From positions 1-64,000 of the forward strand of contig CAPN01000058.1 in the NCBI GenBank assembly GCA_000333235.1: a stretch of DNA of 64,000 nt. Reading direction: 5' to 3'. The stretch's first letter is position 1; each line of letters starts with the position of its first letter. The position numbers and the translations under genes are program-made. Below are positions 52,701-61,941 of the stretch, piece after piece. The stretch is from Pseudoalteromonas luteoviolacea B = ATCC 29581. GTDB taxonomy: Bacteria; Pseudomonadota; Gammaproteobacteria; Enterobacterales; Alteromonadaceae. The notes beneath the pieces were generated by a model. It was not told the DNA's origin and ran no database searches. It was given only the letters and a program-made list of their open reading frames with translations.

Positions 52701-55250
52701 ATGAAAACATGGCTTGGTTTAGCAGCACTGTGTTGCCAAAGCGCAATTGCCGCTCCATTGGATTATTATTTTGATAGTGCAATATCTTTTGATCCAACGA
52801 TCCCCACTCCACAAGAAGTATTGGGCTACGAGGTCGGAGGTTGGCATGTTCGTCACGATCAACTTGTTGAATACATGAGGGTTTTGGCGAATAAAAGTGA
52901 TAGGGTTAGCATTGCTGAAATTGGTCGTTCACATGAACAGCGCCCTTTGGTTTTGTTGTCGATTAGTGCGCCGAGTAAACAAGCCGACCTCGATAAAATT
53001 CGCATACAGCGACTTGAAGCAATTGCTAAAGGAGAAGGGTTAGCGAAGCTCCCTGCGGTGACTTGGATGGGGTATAGTGTTCATGGCAATGAAGCTTCCG
53101 GCAGCAATGCGGCATTGTTGGTGGCCTATTATCTCGCAGCCAGTCAAGATGAGCGGGTGACACAACTGTTGAATGATACTATCGTATTACTCGATCCATC
53201 TTTAAATCCGGATGGTTTAAATCGGTTTGCGAGTTGGGCTAATTCAAAACGAAGCCTTTCACCATCGAGCGATCCAAATCATTTCGAACATAATGAAGCA
53301 TGGCCATCCAGTCGTACTAATCATTATCTATTCGATTTAAATCGAGATTGGCTTTTGTTACAACACCCAGAGTCTCGCGCAAGAGTGAATGCGTTTCATC
53401 AATGGAAGCCGAATGTACTGACCGACTTTCATGAAATGGGCCCAAACAGTACGTATTTTTTCCAGCCAGGCGTACCGTCACGTACTAACCCTATAACGCC
53501 AGAGCAAAATGTAACGTTAACTGAAGCCATCGGTGACTTTCATGCAAAGGCACTGGACAAAGAAAAGCAGCTTTATTTTACCAAAGAAAGTTTTGATGAC
53601 TTTTACTATGGAAAGGGCTCCACTTATCCAGATATTAATGGCTCTGTCGGGATTTTATTTGAGCAAGCGAGTAGCCGTGGTCATTTGCAGCAAACGATAA
53701 ATGGGACGTTGAGCTTCTCTGCTACGATCAAAAATCAACTCACGACAAGTTTATCGACATTTGATGCCGTATTAGCAAATCAAGAAACATTAAAGAACTA
53801 CCAGCAATCGTTTTATCGCTCTGCACAAGAAGAAGCAAAGAAAGCGCGTTTTTCGGGGTATGTGGTGGATTTAGAAAATGATCGTCGTCGTGCTGCTGAG
53901 TTTATGTCGGTCGTGCAGCAACATCAAATCGAGGCCTATACACTGACCCAAGCATTAAAGGTTGAAAATCACAAATTTAACGCGAAGTCGAGTGTTTACA
54001 TACCACTATCACAACCTCAGTACCGAGTGGTTGAAGCGCTATTTACGGAGCAAACCACGTTTGAGGATAATACATTTTATGATGTATCAGGTTGGACACT
54101 TCCACATGCGTTTGATTTACCGTTTGCTAAAGTAAAGCGCGTGCGCAGCACTGAGATGGCATCAACACCATGGCAACCAACAGAATCTAAATTCGACGCG
54201 CTTATCCCTAACTCCTACGCTTATGTGTTTGAATGGCAAGATAGTCAAGCTCCGGCTCTATTAAATGCATTGTTACAGCAGGGGGTTGTTGCTCGCTTAG
54301 CCTCAGCGTCATTTAGTGCTCAATCAAACGGGCAAACTAAGCCGTTTAAAGCCGGTGCGGTGATGATCCCTGCAGGATTACAAAATAACACAGCGTGGTT
54401 TACACAGTTACAAAAACTGGCGAATACACATGCTATTGAGGTGCATTCAATTGATTCTGGTTTAACGCAAGTAGGCATTGATTTAGGTTCTCGATTATTT
54501 GAGCCTGCAAAGTTACCGCGTGTATTACTCGTCGGAGGAGAAGGGGTAAGCCAATATGAATTGGGTGAAGTGTGGCATCATTTAGATACGCGCTTAGGTA
54601 TTGCACCAACAATCGTCGAACAAACGGACTTAAAGCGTCTGTCGCTTGAACAATACAGTCACATTATTTTAGTCGATGGCCGTTATGAGTGGAGTGAAGC
54701 CACTGAAAAGCGTGTTAGCCAATGGATCAAAGACGGGGGCGTGATCTGGGGACACAAACGCGGCGCTCAGTATTTACTTGCGAAAAAGTGGTTAGAAGCA
54801 GAAGCGATTAGCAGTAAAGTACAGCGAGAACAGTTCGTCACCGAAGGACTAAGTTATGGCGATCAGGAAGCTCTTTCGGCAAAGCAGCGGATTGCAGGGG
54901 CGATATTTGCGACAAAAGTCGACATTACTCACCCTCTCACTTATGGTTTGGAGGATAGCGACTTACCAGTATTTAAAAACGCGACCTGGTTACTTAAACC
55001 GACTAAAAGCCCGTTTTTAACCGTTGCAAAATACACAGACAAGCCTTTGTTGGCTGGGTATACCGATCCTGTGTATATAAATAATATTGCAGGTAACGCG
55101 GCGCTGATTGCTCATAAAAAAGGACAAGGCGCAGTGGTTGCAATGACAGATAATCCAGTCTTTAGAGGATATTGGCATGGAACCAGTCGTTTACTCAATA
55201 ATGCACTGTTTTTTGGTCACACGTTAACGGCAACCCCCAGTGGCGACTAG
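52701..55250 (+). CDS. Secreted M14-family zinc peptidase
   Basis: This enzyme of about 849 residues has a signal peptide (KTWLGLAALCCQSAIAA). The peptidase M14 domain has the zinc motif HGNE (H128, E131 with this start) and the third zinc histidine in LDPSLNPDG...TDFHEM; SLNPDGLNRFA is a typical M14 stretch. The large C-terminal part (about 380-849) includes a ThuA/glutamine-amidotransferase-like fold segment (ILVDGRYEWSEATEKRVSQW, GGVIWGHKRGAQYL). It likely processes peptides or peptidoglycan stems outside the cytoplasm. The ATG at 52701 follows AGGGA; a GTG at 52671 is the alternative. Confidence 0.87.
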   Translation: MKTWLGLAALCCQSAIAAPLDYYFDSAISFDPTIPTPQEVLGYEVGGWHVRHDQLVEYMRVLANKSDRVSIAEIGRSHEQRPLVLLSISAPSKQADLDKIRIQRLEAIAKGEGLAKLPAVTWMGYSVHGNEASGSNAALLVAYYLAASQDERVTQLLNDTIVLLDPSLNPDGLNRFASWANSKRSLSPSSDPNHFEHNEAWPSSRTNHYLFDLNRDWLLLQHPESRARVNAFHQWKPNVLTDFHEMGPNSTYFFQPGVPSRTNPITPEQNVTLTEAIGDFHAKALDKEKQLYFTKESFDDFYYGKGSTYPDINGSVGILFEQASSRGHLQQTINGTLSFSATIKNQLTTSLSTFDAVLANQETLKNYQQSFYRSAQEEAKKARFSGYVVDLENDRRRAAEFMSVVQQHQIEAYTLTQALKVENHKFNAKSSVYIPLSQPQYRVVEALFTEQTTFEDNTFYDVSGWTLPHAFDLPFAKVKRVRSTEMASTPWQPTESKFDALIPNSYAYVFEWQDSQAPALLNALLQQGVVARLASASFSAQSNGQTKPFKAGAVMIPAGLQNNTAWFTQLQKLANTHAIEVHSIDSGLTQVGIDLGSRLFEPAKLPRVLLVGGEGVSQYELGEVWHHLDTRLGIAPTIVEQTDLKRLSLEQYSHIILVDGRYEWSEATEKRVSQWIKDGGVIWGHKRGAQYLLAKKWLEAEAISSKVQREQFVTEGLSYGDQEALSAKQRIAGAIFATKVDITHPLTYGLEDSDLPVFKNATWLLKPTKSPFLTVAKYTDKPLLAGYTDPVYINNIAGNAALIAHKKGQGAVVAMTDNPVFRGYWHGTSRLLNNALFFGHTLTATPSGD

Positions 55251-55253
55251 CTT

Positions 55254-55943
55254 TTAAAGGCGATAGCGCGCATGGTGTGGGGTAAGGGCTATCGACATCC
55301 CCCACACCGACTTGGCCCCGGCTTCAAGGCAAACTTGTGCTGCACTGTCTAACGTCGCACCGGTGGTTACTACATCATCTATTATAGCAACGTATTTACC
55401 TTCGATATTTCCTTTTAACGTAAACGCATGTTTCATATTCTGTTTTCGAGCGAGCTTGCCAAGGCGAGTTTGGGTTTTGGTGTACTGGCTCCGACACAGC
55501 GCTGCGGATGTGGTGCTGATTGGAAACCTATTTTTCCACAGTTGTGTAGTTTGATTGTAGCCTCGGTGCCAAAAACGAAAAGGGTGAAGTGGGATCGCGA
55601 AAACGCAATCGAAGCGAGGTATATCAACGTGCTGAGCCCAAGTATTGAGTTGGATACTCAGTAAATCTTGAATTGGCCAACGGCACTGTGTTTGCTGTTC
55701 GAACTTAAATGCTCGTAGCCACTTGGCGAGATCATGTTCGTAATAACCACAGCTAAACAAGCCATCGCAATGTGGCAGTGCGACTTGTTTTGTAACTTCT
55801 GGACAGTGCAACAAATTTGGCCAGGTTTCTAAATCAAAGAGTGGAAAATCCGCGCGACAAGTAGCACATAAACCATGACTACTTGCTAGTTGAGTATGAC
55901 ACTGTGCACATCGTGCTTGAAATAGAGAGGAAAACCACGTCAT
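55254..55943 (-). CDS. comF: ComF/GntX-family phosphoribosyltransferase-like protein
   Basis: This 229-residue protein has two N-terminal zinc-finger-like cysteine pairs (CAQC, CATC) and a phosphoribosyltransferase domain with the PRPP loop VAIIDDVVTTGATLDSA. E. coli calls it GntX; in naturally competent bacteria ComF aids DNA uptake. The ATG at 55943 has AAGGAG nine bases upstream, itself part of a 14-base palindrome. A far upstream start at 56099 would run through bioH and is rejected. It ends three bases from the M14 peptidase gene. Confidence 0.92.
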   Translation of the reverse strand: MTWFSSLFQARCAQCHTQLASSHGLCATCRADFPLFDLETWPNLLHCPEVTKQVALPHCDGLFSCGYYEHDLAKWLRAFKFEQQTQCRWPIQDLLSIQLNTWAQHVDIPRFDCVFAIPLHPFRFWHRGYNQTTQLWKNRFPISTTSAALCRSQYTKTQTRLGKLARKQNMKHAFTLKGNIEGKYVAIIDDVVTTGATLDSAAQVCLEAGAKSVWGMSIALTPHHARYRL

Positions 55944-55944
55944 T

Positions 55945-55958
55945 AAGGAGCGCTCCTT
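55945..55958. promoter_or_regulatory. Palindrome over the comF ribosome-binding site
   Basis: AAGGAGCGCTCCTT is perfectly palindromic. On the comF mRNA its first half is the Shine-Dalgarno sequence and its second half is complementary to it, so a hairpin with a GCGC loop would hide the site. It could also be a protein-binding operator in the 65-base divergent gap with bioH. Confidence 0.5.
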
Positions 55959-56008
55959 CGATCCGTTAATTGGTGGTAGTATAGCCTGTGTTATTAAGAG
56001 GAGTGAGC

Positions 56009-56746
56009 ATGCAACAGAATATTGTGTTTTTACATGGTTGGGGAATGAATAAAGCGGTTTGGCAATTGGTGTTAGAGGCATTGTCAAACGACGCGGCACT
56101 CAATCCAACTGCGCTAAATCTGCCAGGCTTTGGCTCACATTCATGGAAGTATGATGCCTATGAACTTACCGAAGTCAGCGACGTGCTTGCAGAGCAGCTA
56201 CCTTCAAAATGTGTGCTAGTGGCGTGGTCTATGTCAGGATTAATGGCTATGGATCTGGCGAAGCGTTACCCAGAAAAAGTCAGTAAAGTGATTTTGGTTG
56301 GTTCAACACCGCATTTTGTCGCGTCTAAAAATTGGCATGGTATTAAACCTGAAGTACTTGCCCAATTTATGCAGGCCTTATCGAACGACCCGACGAAAAC
56401 CGTAGAACGTTTTTTAGCTATACAAGCAATGGGAAGTGAACACGCGAAAGAAGACATAAAAAAATTGCGAGGTTGGCTTGCCCAAGAGCCAAGCGCCTCA
56501 AGTGTGGCACTTGCAGGTGGCCTTAAGTTACTTAATGAATGTGATTTAAGAATATGTTTTCAAGAGATCACACAGCCTGTTTTAGGGATTTATGGGCGAT
56601 TGGATTCGTTAGTGCCTGTGAAAGTGGTGGATGAATTAAGCCATTTGCGACCTGGCTTTCAAACTGAAATCATTGCAAAAGCGTCTCACGCTCCGTTTAT
56701 TTCGCACCGAGATGAATTTGTAAGCATTTTGAAATCAATGCTTTAA
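56009..56746 (+). CDS. bioH: Pimeloyl-ACP methyl ester esterase BioH
   Basis: This 245-residue alpha/beta hydrolase removes the methyl group from pimeloyl-ACP methyl ester to finish pimelate synthesis for biotin. It opens VFLHGWGMNKAVWQ and has nucleophile S74 in VAWSMSGLMA, aspartate in YGRLDSLVP and histidine in KASHAPFISH. The sequence after the nucleophile is SG rather than the usual GG. GAGGAG precedes the ATG at 56009. No other bio genes are here, as is common for bioH. Divergent from comF as in E. coli. Confidence 0.93.
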   Translation: MQQNIVFLHGWGMNKAVWQLVLEALSNDAALNPTALNLPGFGSHSWKYDAYELTEVSDVLAEQLPSKCVLVAWSMSGLMAMDLAKRYPEKVSKVILVGSTPHFVASKNWHGIKPEVLAQFMQALSNDPTKTVERFLAIQAMGSEHAKEDIKKLRGWLAQEPSASSVALAGGLKLLNECDLRICFQEITQPVLGIYGRLDSLVPVKVVDELSHLRPGFQTEIIAKASHAPFISHRDEFVSILKSML

Positions 56747-56847
56747 AAATAAGCTAAGGGGATGGGGACATTTTTTGCAACTCATCCTTTCATTTGAGGT
56801 GTTTTTGCGCAATAATTAAACAAGAAGTTGAGAGTGCGGAGGTGCGT

Positions 56848-57156
56848 ATGCCGATTGGAAATGCATTTAATAATGGGGTAGAAGGCTTTAATCGGGCAAG
56901 TCAGCAAATAGAGCGGGCGAGTGCTGAAATAAACCGTGCTACCATTCAACAGCAAGATGAAGAGCAAATTGCTCAGCAGCGTCAAACGCAAGCAGCAAGA
57001 CCTGAAGAAGCGGTGACAGCACCAGTTGCTCAACCACCGAAAGTAGATGAGGCGCTTGTGCAATTGAAGGTAGAAGAGTTTAACGCAAAAGCCAATACGC
57101 AAACCATCCGAACGGCAGATGAGGTGCTTGGTACGTTAGTAGACGTAAGAGTCTAG
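56848..57156 (+). CDS. Flagellar rod/hook-like small protein
   Basis: This 102-residue protein begins PIGNAFNNGVEGFNRASQQI and ends LKVEEFNAKANTQTIRTADE followed by VLGTLVDVRV. The paired N- and C-terminal amphipathic stretches, especially the terminal TADEVLGTLVDV, resemble the ends of flagellar rod and hook proteins (FlgC/FlgE), but the D1/D2 core is missing. The middle is low-complexity (Q, A, E, P). GGAGG lies directly before the ATG at 56848. It has no flagellar neighbours. The function is unknown. Confidence 0.72.
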   Translation: MPIGNAFNNGVEGFNRASQQIERASAEINRATIQQQDEEQIAQQRQTQAARPEEAVTAPVAQPPKVDEALVQLKVEEFNAKANTQTIRTADEVLGTLVDVRV

Positions 57157-57203
57157 TTAGCAGTCCAAAGCGCGTGATCGTAATGCGAATTTAGTACAAA
57201 GAC

Positions 57204-58112
57204 ATGAACGTTGTTACGCCGCAACCGGCGCTAAATTTTCACACAGGTAACGTCTACACCGAAACGGCGAGACGTGACAATCAAGCGAGGGAAGTGATAC
57301 CACAACCCTCTCAAGCGGCTGCCTCTTTTACAGATAACAAAGCCTTTCAAGACACTGATCGAGCGAAATCTCAACCGCAAGAAGAAAAAGCCCTATATGA
57401 CAAGAAAGGTCAGCTAGAGGACAAGCAATCCGTTCAGGCACGTGGTGAGCAAAAAGAACAAACCACAGACGACGAGAACAGCGAAAAACGTTCGAAACAA
57501 GACGAACGCGAGACAGAGGCCGAGTTAAAGCAAATCGAAGAGCTTAAAGCGCGTGATACTGAAGTGCGTTTGCATGAGGAAGCTCATGCTCGTGTTGGTG
57601 GGCAATATGCTGGTAGCCCCAGTTATGAGTATCAGCGAGGCCCGGATGGCAATAATTATGCTGTCGGTGGTGAGGTCATGATTGATGTTGCAGAAGTGCC
57701 TGGCGATCCCAATGCAACGATTGATAAGATGCAAACTGTCCGTGCCGCGGCACTGGCGCCCGCTGAACCTTCTGGCGCAGACCGATCTATTGCTGCTGAC
57801 GCGTCGCGAAAAATTTCAGCAGCCCAAGCCGATCTGGCTAAGCAAGCAATCACTGGAAGTGAAGATCAATCTAATCGCTCGGTTGGTGGTTACGAGCGTC
57901 GTCGGCTTGCAGGCGAAGAAGATGAAGCGAGTCTAGAAGCAAATGAATTGAAGGCGACAGAAGTACCAAGAAGTAATGTACCGACGTATGAAAGTCGCAG
58001 TTTGCGCAAAGACAGAGATCCGCAAGTAGAATCGCGAGCACTTCGTATCGCTGATTTTTATCAACATGTTGTCGAGCCTAAATCGGCGAATCAATATAAC
58101 GTTTTCATTTAG
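57204..58112 (+). CDS. SprA-like putative metalloprotease
   Basis: This 302-residue protein has a long charged N-terminal region (about 1-118, rich in E, K and Q) and a conserved core LHEEAHARVGGQYAGSPSYE, YQRGPDGNNYAVGGEVMIDV, EVPGDPNATIDKMQTVRAAA, LAPAEPSGADRSIAADASR. This is the SprA-related putative metalloprotease family; HEEAH (124-128) fits a HExxH zinc motif. The C-terminal part is charged and unstructured. It has no clear signal peptide. It lies 47 bases after the rod-like gene and may form an operon with it. The substrate is unknown. Confidence 0.82.
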   Translation: MNVVTPQPALNFHTGNVYTETARRDNQAREVIPQPSQAAASFTDNKAFQDTDRAKSQPQEEKALYDKKGQLEDKQSVQARGEQKEQTTDDENSEKRSKQDERETEAELKQIEELKARDTEVRLHEEAHARVGGQYAGSPSYEYQRGPDGNNYAVGGEVMIDVAEVPGDPNATIDKMQTVRAAALAPAEPSGADRSIAADASRKISAAQADLAKQAITGSEDQSNRSVGGYERRRLAGEEDEASLEANELKATEVPRSNVPTYESRSLRKDRDPQVESRALRIADFYQHVVEPKSANQYNVFI

Positions 58113-58408
58113 TCTGTTTAAATACTTTCCCACTCTTGCTAAACGAATCAGCTTGGTTTGAATTAAGGTTACAACGTGTTTTTTATCGCTAAGCTATATT
58201 CTGCAATTTAAACTTTTAATGAATATAGTGAAATGGTAAATCGATGATTTAGGCATGTCTTGTGAGTTCAGTTTGTATTTTCATCCTTTATTGCAGAGAG
58301 TAAAACATCACTTTTAGTGCAAAGACCTTTGTTTAATAATCAAGGGTGGTTAATTGTTTGATTAGACAGCAGTGCTGCGATAGGAACGACATGTTGGAGT
58401 GATATGCA

Positions 58409-58777
58409 ATGAGCAAACGACTTATATTTGCATCATTAATAGCGGGTTAGCTTTTAGGTTGTAGTAGCACATTGGTCCGGGGTTTTAATTTCGTTGCTTA
58501 TCATGAATCGCAAATACCATTGATCAAACTATCGGAAGTAGAACTTGCTTACAAAGGATTCACTGAGGAGAGACAGCGTGAATTGGTTGCTGCTTCGTTA
58601 CACCTATCTCAATGTCATTTGGTTGAACTAAAGCAATAGGATGCCTTACTTTTCGGTGGGTTAGAAAGTGAGATGGACAAGAGAATAGAGCATATTGATC
58701 AATTCTCTCAACGGCTTGACACTGCGCCCCAGCAAGAGAATCGAAGCAACTTAACCAGGGTTGCATACCTAAACTAA
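58409..58777 (+). pseudogene. Lipoprotein gene with two in-frame amber codons
   Basis: A GGAGT ribosome site lies eight bases before ATG. The frame reads MSKRLIFASLIAG-stop-LLGCSSTLVRGFNF, continues through VELAYKGFTEERQRELVAAS, HLVELKQ-stop-DALLFGG, and ends at TAA after TRVAYLN: 122 codons broken only by TAG at 58448 and TAG at 58637. Without the first stop this is a good lipoprotein signal with an LLGC lipobox and a mature protein of about 105 residues. I do not recognise the family. Either a recent pseudogene or, less likely, a gene read through amber. The gap 58113-58408 before it holds nothing else I can name. Confidence 0.65.
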
Positions 58778-58811
58778 AAACTGTTCATTAGGTTAAGTGA
58801 ATGACAGCAGT

Positions 58812-58852
58812 GGAGTTACCTTTTATTTTTCACAAAGAATAAAGGTAACTCC
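58812..58852. other. Long stem-loop between the broken lipoprotein gene and tex
   Basis: GGAGTTACCTTTTATT pairs with AATAAAGGTAACTCC with one bulged base, around the loop TTTCACAAAG. There is no T run on either side, so it is not a standard terminator. It lies 36 bases from the tex stop and 34 bases after the lipoprotein reading frame, and could protect both 3' ends. Confidence 0.5.
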
Positions 58853-58887
58853 TGTGTTTAGAACGTGCGGTGAGCACTATTCCAAGT

Positions 58888-61218
58888 TTATTTTTTCAAC
58901 TTCGCAAAGGCTTCTGCAAATGCATTTCCCATCGCTGCGTTAGCTGCAGCGGGTTTTGCCCGTTGATTACTGCTGTTTGCTGCATTTGAGCGTGATTTTG
59001 CGTTAGATGGTTTCGCATTGGTTGCTTGATTTTGCGACGGTTGAGTGTGCACTTCATCATCAAGGCGCATCGTAAAACTAATGCGTTTTCGAGCCACGTC
59101 TACTTCAAGTACCTTCACTTTTACAATGTCACCAGCTTTCACTACTTCGCGAGGATCACTGATGAATTTATTGGTAAGTGCAGAGATGTGAACTAATCCA
59201 TCTTGGTGTACACCCACATCCACAAACGCACCAAAATTAGCAACGTTAGAGACAACCCCTTCGAGGATCATCCCTACTTTCAAATCCGAAATGGTTTCAA
59301 CACCGGCTTTAAACTCAGCCGTTTTAAATTCCGGACGTGGATCGCGACCTGGCTTATCAAGTTCTTTGATGATGTCAGTAACGGTAGGTAAACCAAACTT
59401 ATCGTCAATGTAGTCGTTGGCTACGAGCTTGTTCAGCACGTCGGTGTTACCGATGATGTCGCTTATTTGAACTTGTTTAGTTTCACAAATGCGTTTTACG
59501 ACAGGATAGGCTTCGGGGTGAACACTTGATGCGTCGAGTGGATCTTTACCATCGAGAATGCGTAGGAAACCCGCTGCTTGTTCAAAGGCTTTCGGCCCTA
59601 GACGCTCAACTTTCTTAAGCTCTGAACGGCTCATAAAGCGGCCATTTTCATCACGATAACGAATAATATTGGTGGCCAGTGTTTTATTTAAGCCAGAGAC
59701 GCGAGTCAACAATGGGACAGACGCGGTATTTACGTCTACGCCAACGGAGTTTACGCAATCTTCTACAACCGTGGTTAAGGTTTGACCCAATTGACTTTGT
59801 GACACGTCGTGTTGGTATTGACCAACGCCAATCGATTTCGGCTCAATCTTAACTAACTCAGCAAGCGGATCTTGCAAGCGGCGAGCAATGGATACCGCAC
59901 CACGTAACGAAACATCCAAATCAGGGAATTCGTTGGCCGCAAATTCCGAAGCAGAATAGACCGATGCGCCGGCTTCACTGACCATGATTTTATTCATTTT
60001 CAGATCACTGGCTGCCTTAACGAGTTCGCTGGCCAGCTTGTCGGTTTCGCGTGATGCTGTGCCATTTCCAATGGCTATTAGCTCAACTTTATATTGACGA
60101 CAAAGTTGTTCTAGTGTTCGCAGCGATTTATCCCATAAGTTTTGCGGTGCATGTGGGAAAATTGTATTTGTGGTAAGCAGTTTGCCGGTTGAATCAACCA
60201 CAGCAATTTTACAGCCAGTGCGAAGTCCAGGATCGATCCCCATGGTCACTTTCGCGCCAGCAGGAGCGGCCATCAGAAGATCTTTTAGATTTTTCGCGAA
60301 TACGTCAATTGCATCTGTTTCTGCGCGTTCTCGCATATTGCCGAGAAATTCATTTTCTAAATGAAGTGCCAGCTTCACCTTCCAAGCCCATTGCACAACA
60401 GTTAACAACCAGCTGCTTGCAGCTTTGCCGTTAATTGGTAAGCAATAATGCAGAGCAATTTGGTGTGCGCAATACGCTGCGGCATCATCGGCATTTGGCT
60501 CTGGATTAATGGCTAGTTGTAACATCCCTTCGTTACGGCCACGAAGCATCGCTAAGGCGCGATGAGATGGCACTTTCGCTAATGATTCGCTGTGATCAAA
60601 ATAGTCTTGGTACTTTGCGCCTGCTTTTTCTTGTCCAGCGATCACTTTACTTTCGATTTGACCATTCTTTTGAATGTGGTGTCTAAATGTCGCGAGTAGT
60701 TTTGCGTCTTCAGCAAAGCGTTCCATCAATATGAATTTTGCACCATCTAAAGCGGCTTTAACGTCTTCGACGCCTTTTTCTGCATTCACATAGCGTGTTG
60801 CGGTGCTTTCAGGGTCAAGATCAGCATCGTTAAATAGCGAATCGGCAAGTGGTTCAAGGCCTGCTTCAATGGCAATTTGCCCTTTTGTACGGCGCTTTGG
60901 CTTAAACGGTAGGTAAAGGTCTTCGAGTTCCGTTTTACTTTCGGCAGCGTGAATATCGCGTTTTAATCCATCGTTTAATTTTCCTTGCTCTTCTATTGTT
61001 GCAAGGATAAATGAACGGCGCTCTTCAAGTTCACGTAAATAAGACAGACGTTGCTCAAGCAAGCGCAGCTGTGTGTCGTCAAGCCCACCGGTTACTTCTT
61101 TACGATATCGCGCGATAAAAGGTACGGTGGCACCTTCATCGAGAAGTCCGACTGCAGCGATAACTTGTTGTTCTTTAGCGTTTAGCTCTTGTGCTAAACG
61201 AAGTGAGATGTTGCTCAT
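58888..61218 (-). CDS. tex: Tex/YhgF transcription accessory protein
   Basis: This 776-residue nucleic-acid-binding protein has an N-terminal helical HtH region ([20 protein letters not shown]), a YqgF RNase H-like domain ([20 protein letters not shown]), helix-hairpin-helix repeats ([20 protein letters not shown] and [20 protein letters not shown]) and a C-terminal S1 RNA-binding domain ([32 protein letters not shown]). A low-complexity N/S/A tail follows. Tex affects transcription and expression of toxin or stress genes in several bacteria. Single gene, 78 bases downstream of greB. Confidence 0.97.
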   Translation of the reverse strand: MSNISLRLAQELNAKEQQVIAAVGLLDEGATVPFIARYRKEVTGGLDDTQLRLLEQRLSYLRELEERRSFILATIEEQGKLNDGLKRDIHAAESKTELEDLYLPFKPKRRTKGQIAIEAGLEPLADSLFNDADLDPESTATRYVNAEKGVEDVKAALDGAKFILMERFAEDAKLLATFRHHIQKNGQIESKVIAGQEKAGAKYQDYFDHSESLAKVPSHRALAMLRGRNEGMLQLAINPEPNADDAAAYCAHQIALHYCLPINGKAASSWLLTVVQWAWKVKLALHLENEFLGNMRERAETDAIDVFAKNLKDLLMAAPAGAKVTMGIDPGLRTGCKIAVVDSTGKLLTTNTIFPHAPQNLWDKSLRTLEQLCRQYKVELIAIGNGTASRETDKLASELVKAASDLKMNKIMVSEAGASVYSASEFAANEFPDLDVSLRGAVSIARRLQDPLAELVKIEPKSIGVGQYQHDVSQSQLGQTLTTVVEDCVNSVGVDVNTASVPLLTRVSGLNKTLATNIIRYRDENGRFMSRSELKKVERLGPKAFEQAAGFLRILDGKDPLDASSVHPEAYPVVKRICETKQVQISDIIGNTDVLNKLVANDYIDDKFGLPTVTDIIKELDKPGRDPRPEFKTAEFKAGVETISDLKVGMILEGVVSNVANFGAFVDVGVHQDGLVHISALTNKFISDPREVVKAGDIVKVKVLEVDVARKRISFTMRLDDEVHTQPSQNQATNAKPSNAKSRSNAANSSNQRAKPAAANAAMGNAFAEAFAKLKK

Positions 61219-61296
61219 GCAAAATCCTTAATTTATTGCGTGTGCGCATGGTGGTGCGCGGATGAATACGATTTTATCATCGACGTCACGTATCGA

Positions 61297-61770
61297 CTAG
61301 GGCGTATAGCGTATCGCGTTCACATACCAAGTTTTGTTGCCTTCAGGCGTGCGGACTTCAAAATCATCGTCAATGGCTTTTCCTAAAATGGCTCGTGCCA
61401 TTGGTGCATCGATCGATATGTAATCTTTTCTATCGTAAATTTCATCAGGACCAACGATACGAAATTGTAGTGTTTGGCCGTCGTCATTTTCAATTTCAAC
61501 CCAAGCACCAAAAAAGACTTTCCCTGCTTGATCTGGGTGCGGATAGACAATTTTCAACTCAGACAGACGTTTTCTTAAATACCTAACTCGGCGGTCTATT
61601 TGACGAAGCAAGCGTTTGTTAAAGGTATAATCTGCGTTTTCAGAGCGGTCGCCAAGACTGGCTGCCCAAGTCACAATTTTGGTCACTTCAGGGCGTTTTT
61701 CAAACCAGAGGTGATCGTGTTCTTGTTGAAGCTGACGATAACCCTCCGGTGTGATTAGGTTTGTTTTCAC
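61297..61770 (-). CDS. greB: Transcript cleavage factor GreB
   Basis: This 157-residue factor rescues backtracked RNA polymerase. The N-terminal coiled coil has the family signature WAASLGDRSENADYTFNKRL with the acidic tip D/E residues, then LRQIDRRVRYLRKRL, typical of GreB rather than GreA. The C-terminal FKBP-like domain includes FRIVGPDEIYDRKDYISIDA and PMARAILGKAIDD. Divergent from ompR, close to tex. Confidence 0.97.
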   Translation of the reverse strand: MKTNLITPEGYRQLQQEHDHLWFEKRPEVTKIVTWAASLGDRSENADYTFNKRLLRQIDRRVRYLRKRLSELKIVYPHPDQAGKVFFGAWVEIENDDGQTLQFRIVGPDEIYDRKDYISIDAPMARAILGKAIDDDFEVRTPEGNKTWYVNAIRYTP

Positions 61771-61941
61771 AGGTCACTCTCAAATTTAAGTCGCTGCCAA
61801 GATAATCAAAGTCAGTGAATTTGTCGAGTTTAGCGCTTGTTTGTAATTTTATGTAACAATCTCACCGTAATTTTCCATGTTATAGATGACTGAATTCCAT
61901 TATATTTACTTTATAGAATGGGTAATAAAAGTAGAAACACC

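Noticed and set aside
55944-56099. Longer comF start at 56099
   Set aside because: It would extend through the divergent promoter and into bioH, and adds 52 residues that do not look like ComF; the ATG at 55943 has a ribosome site.
58448-58639. Amber read-through or an unusual amino acid at the two TAG codons
   Set aside because: No suppressor tRNA is visible here and highly expressed ribosomal genes end in TAG, so simple decay is the better explanation. It is kept only as a finding to test.
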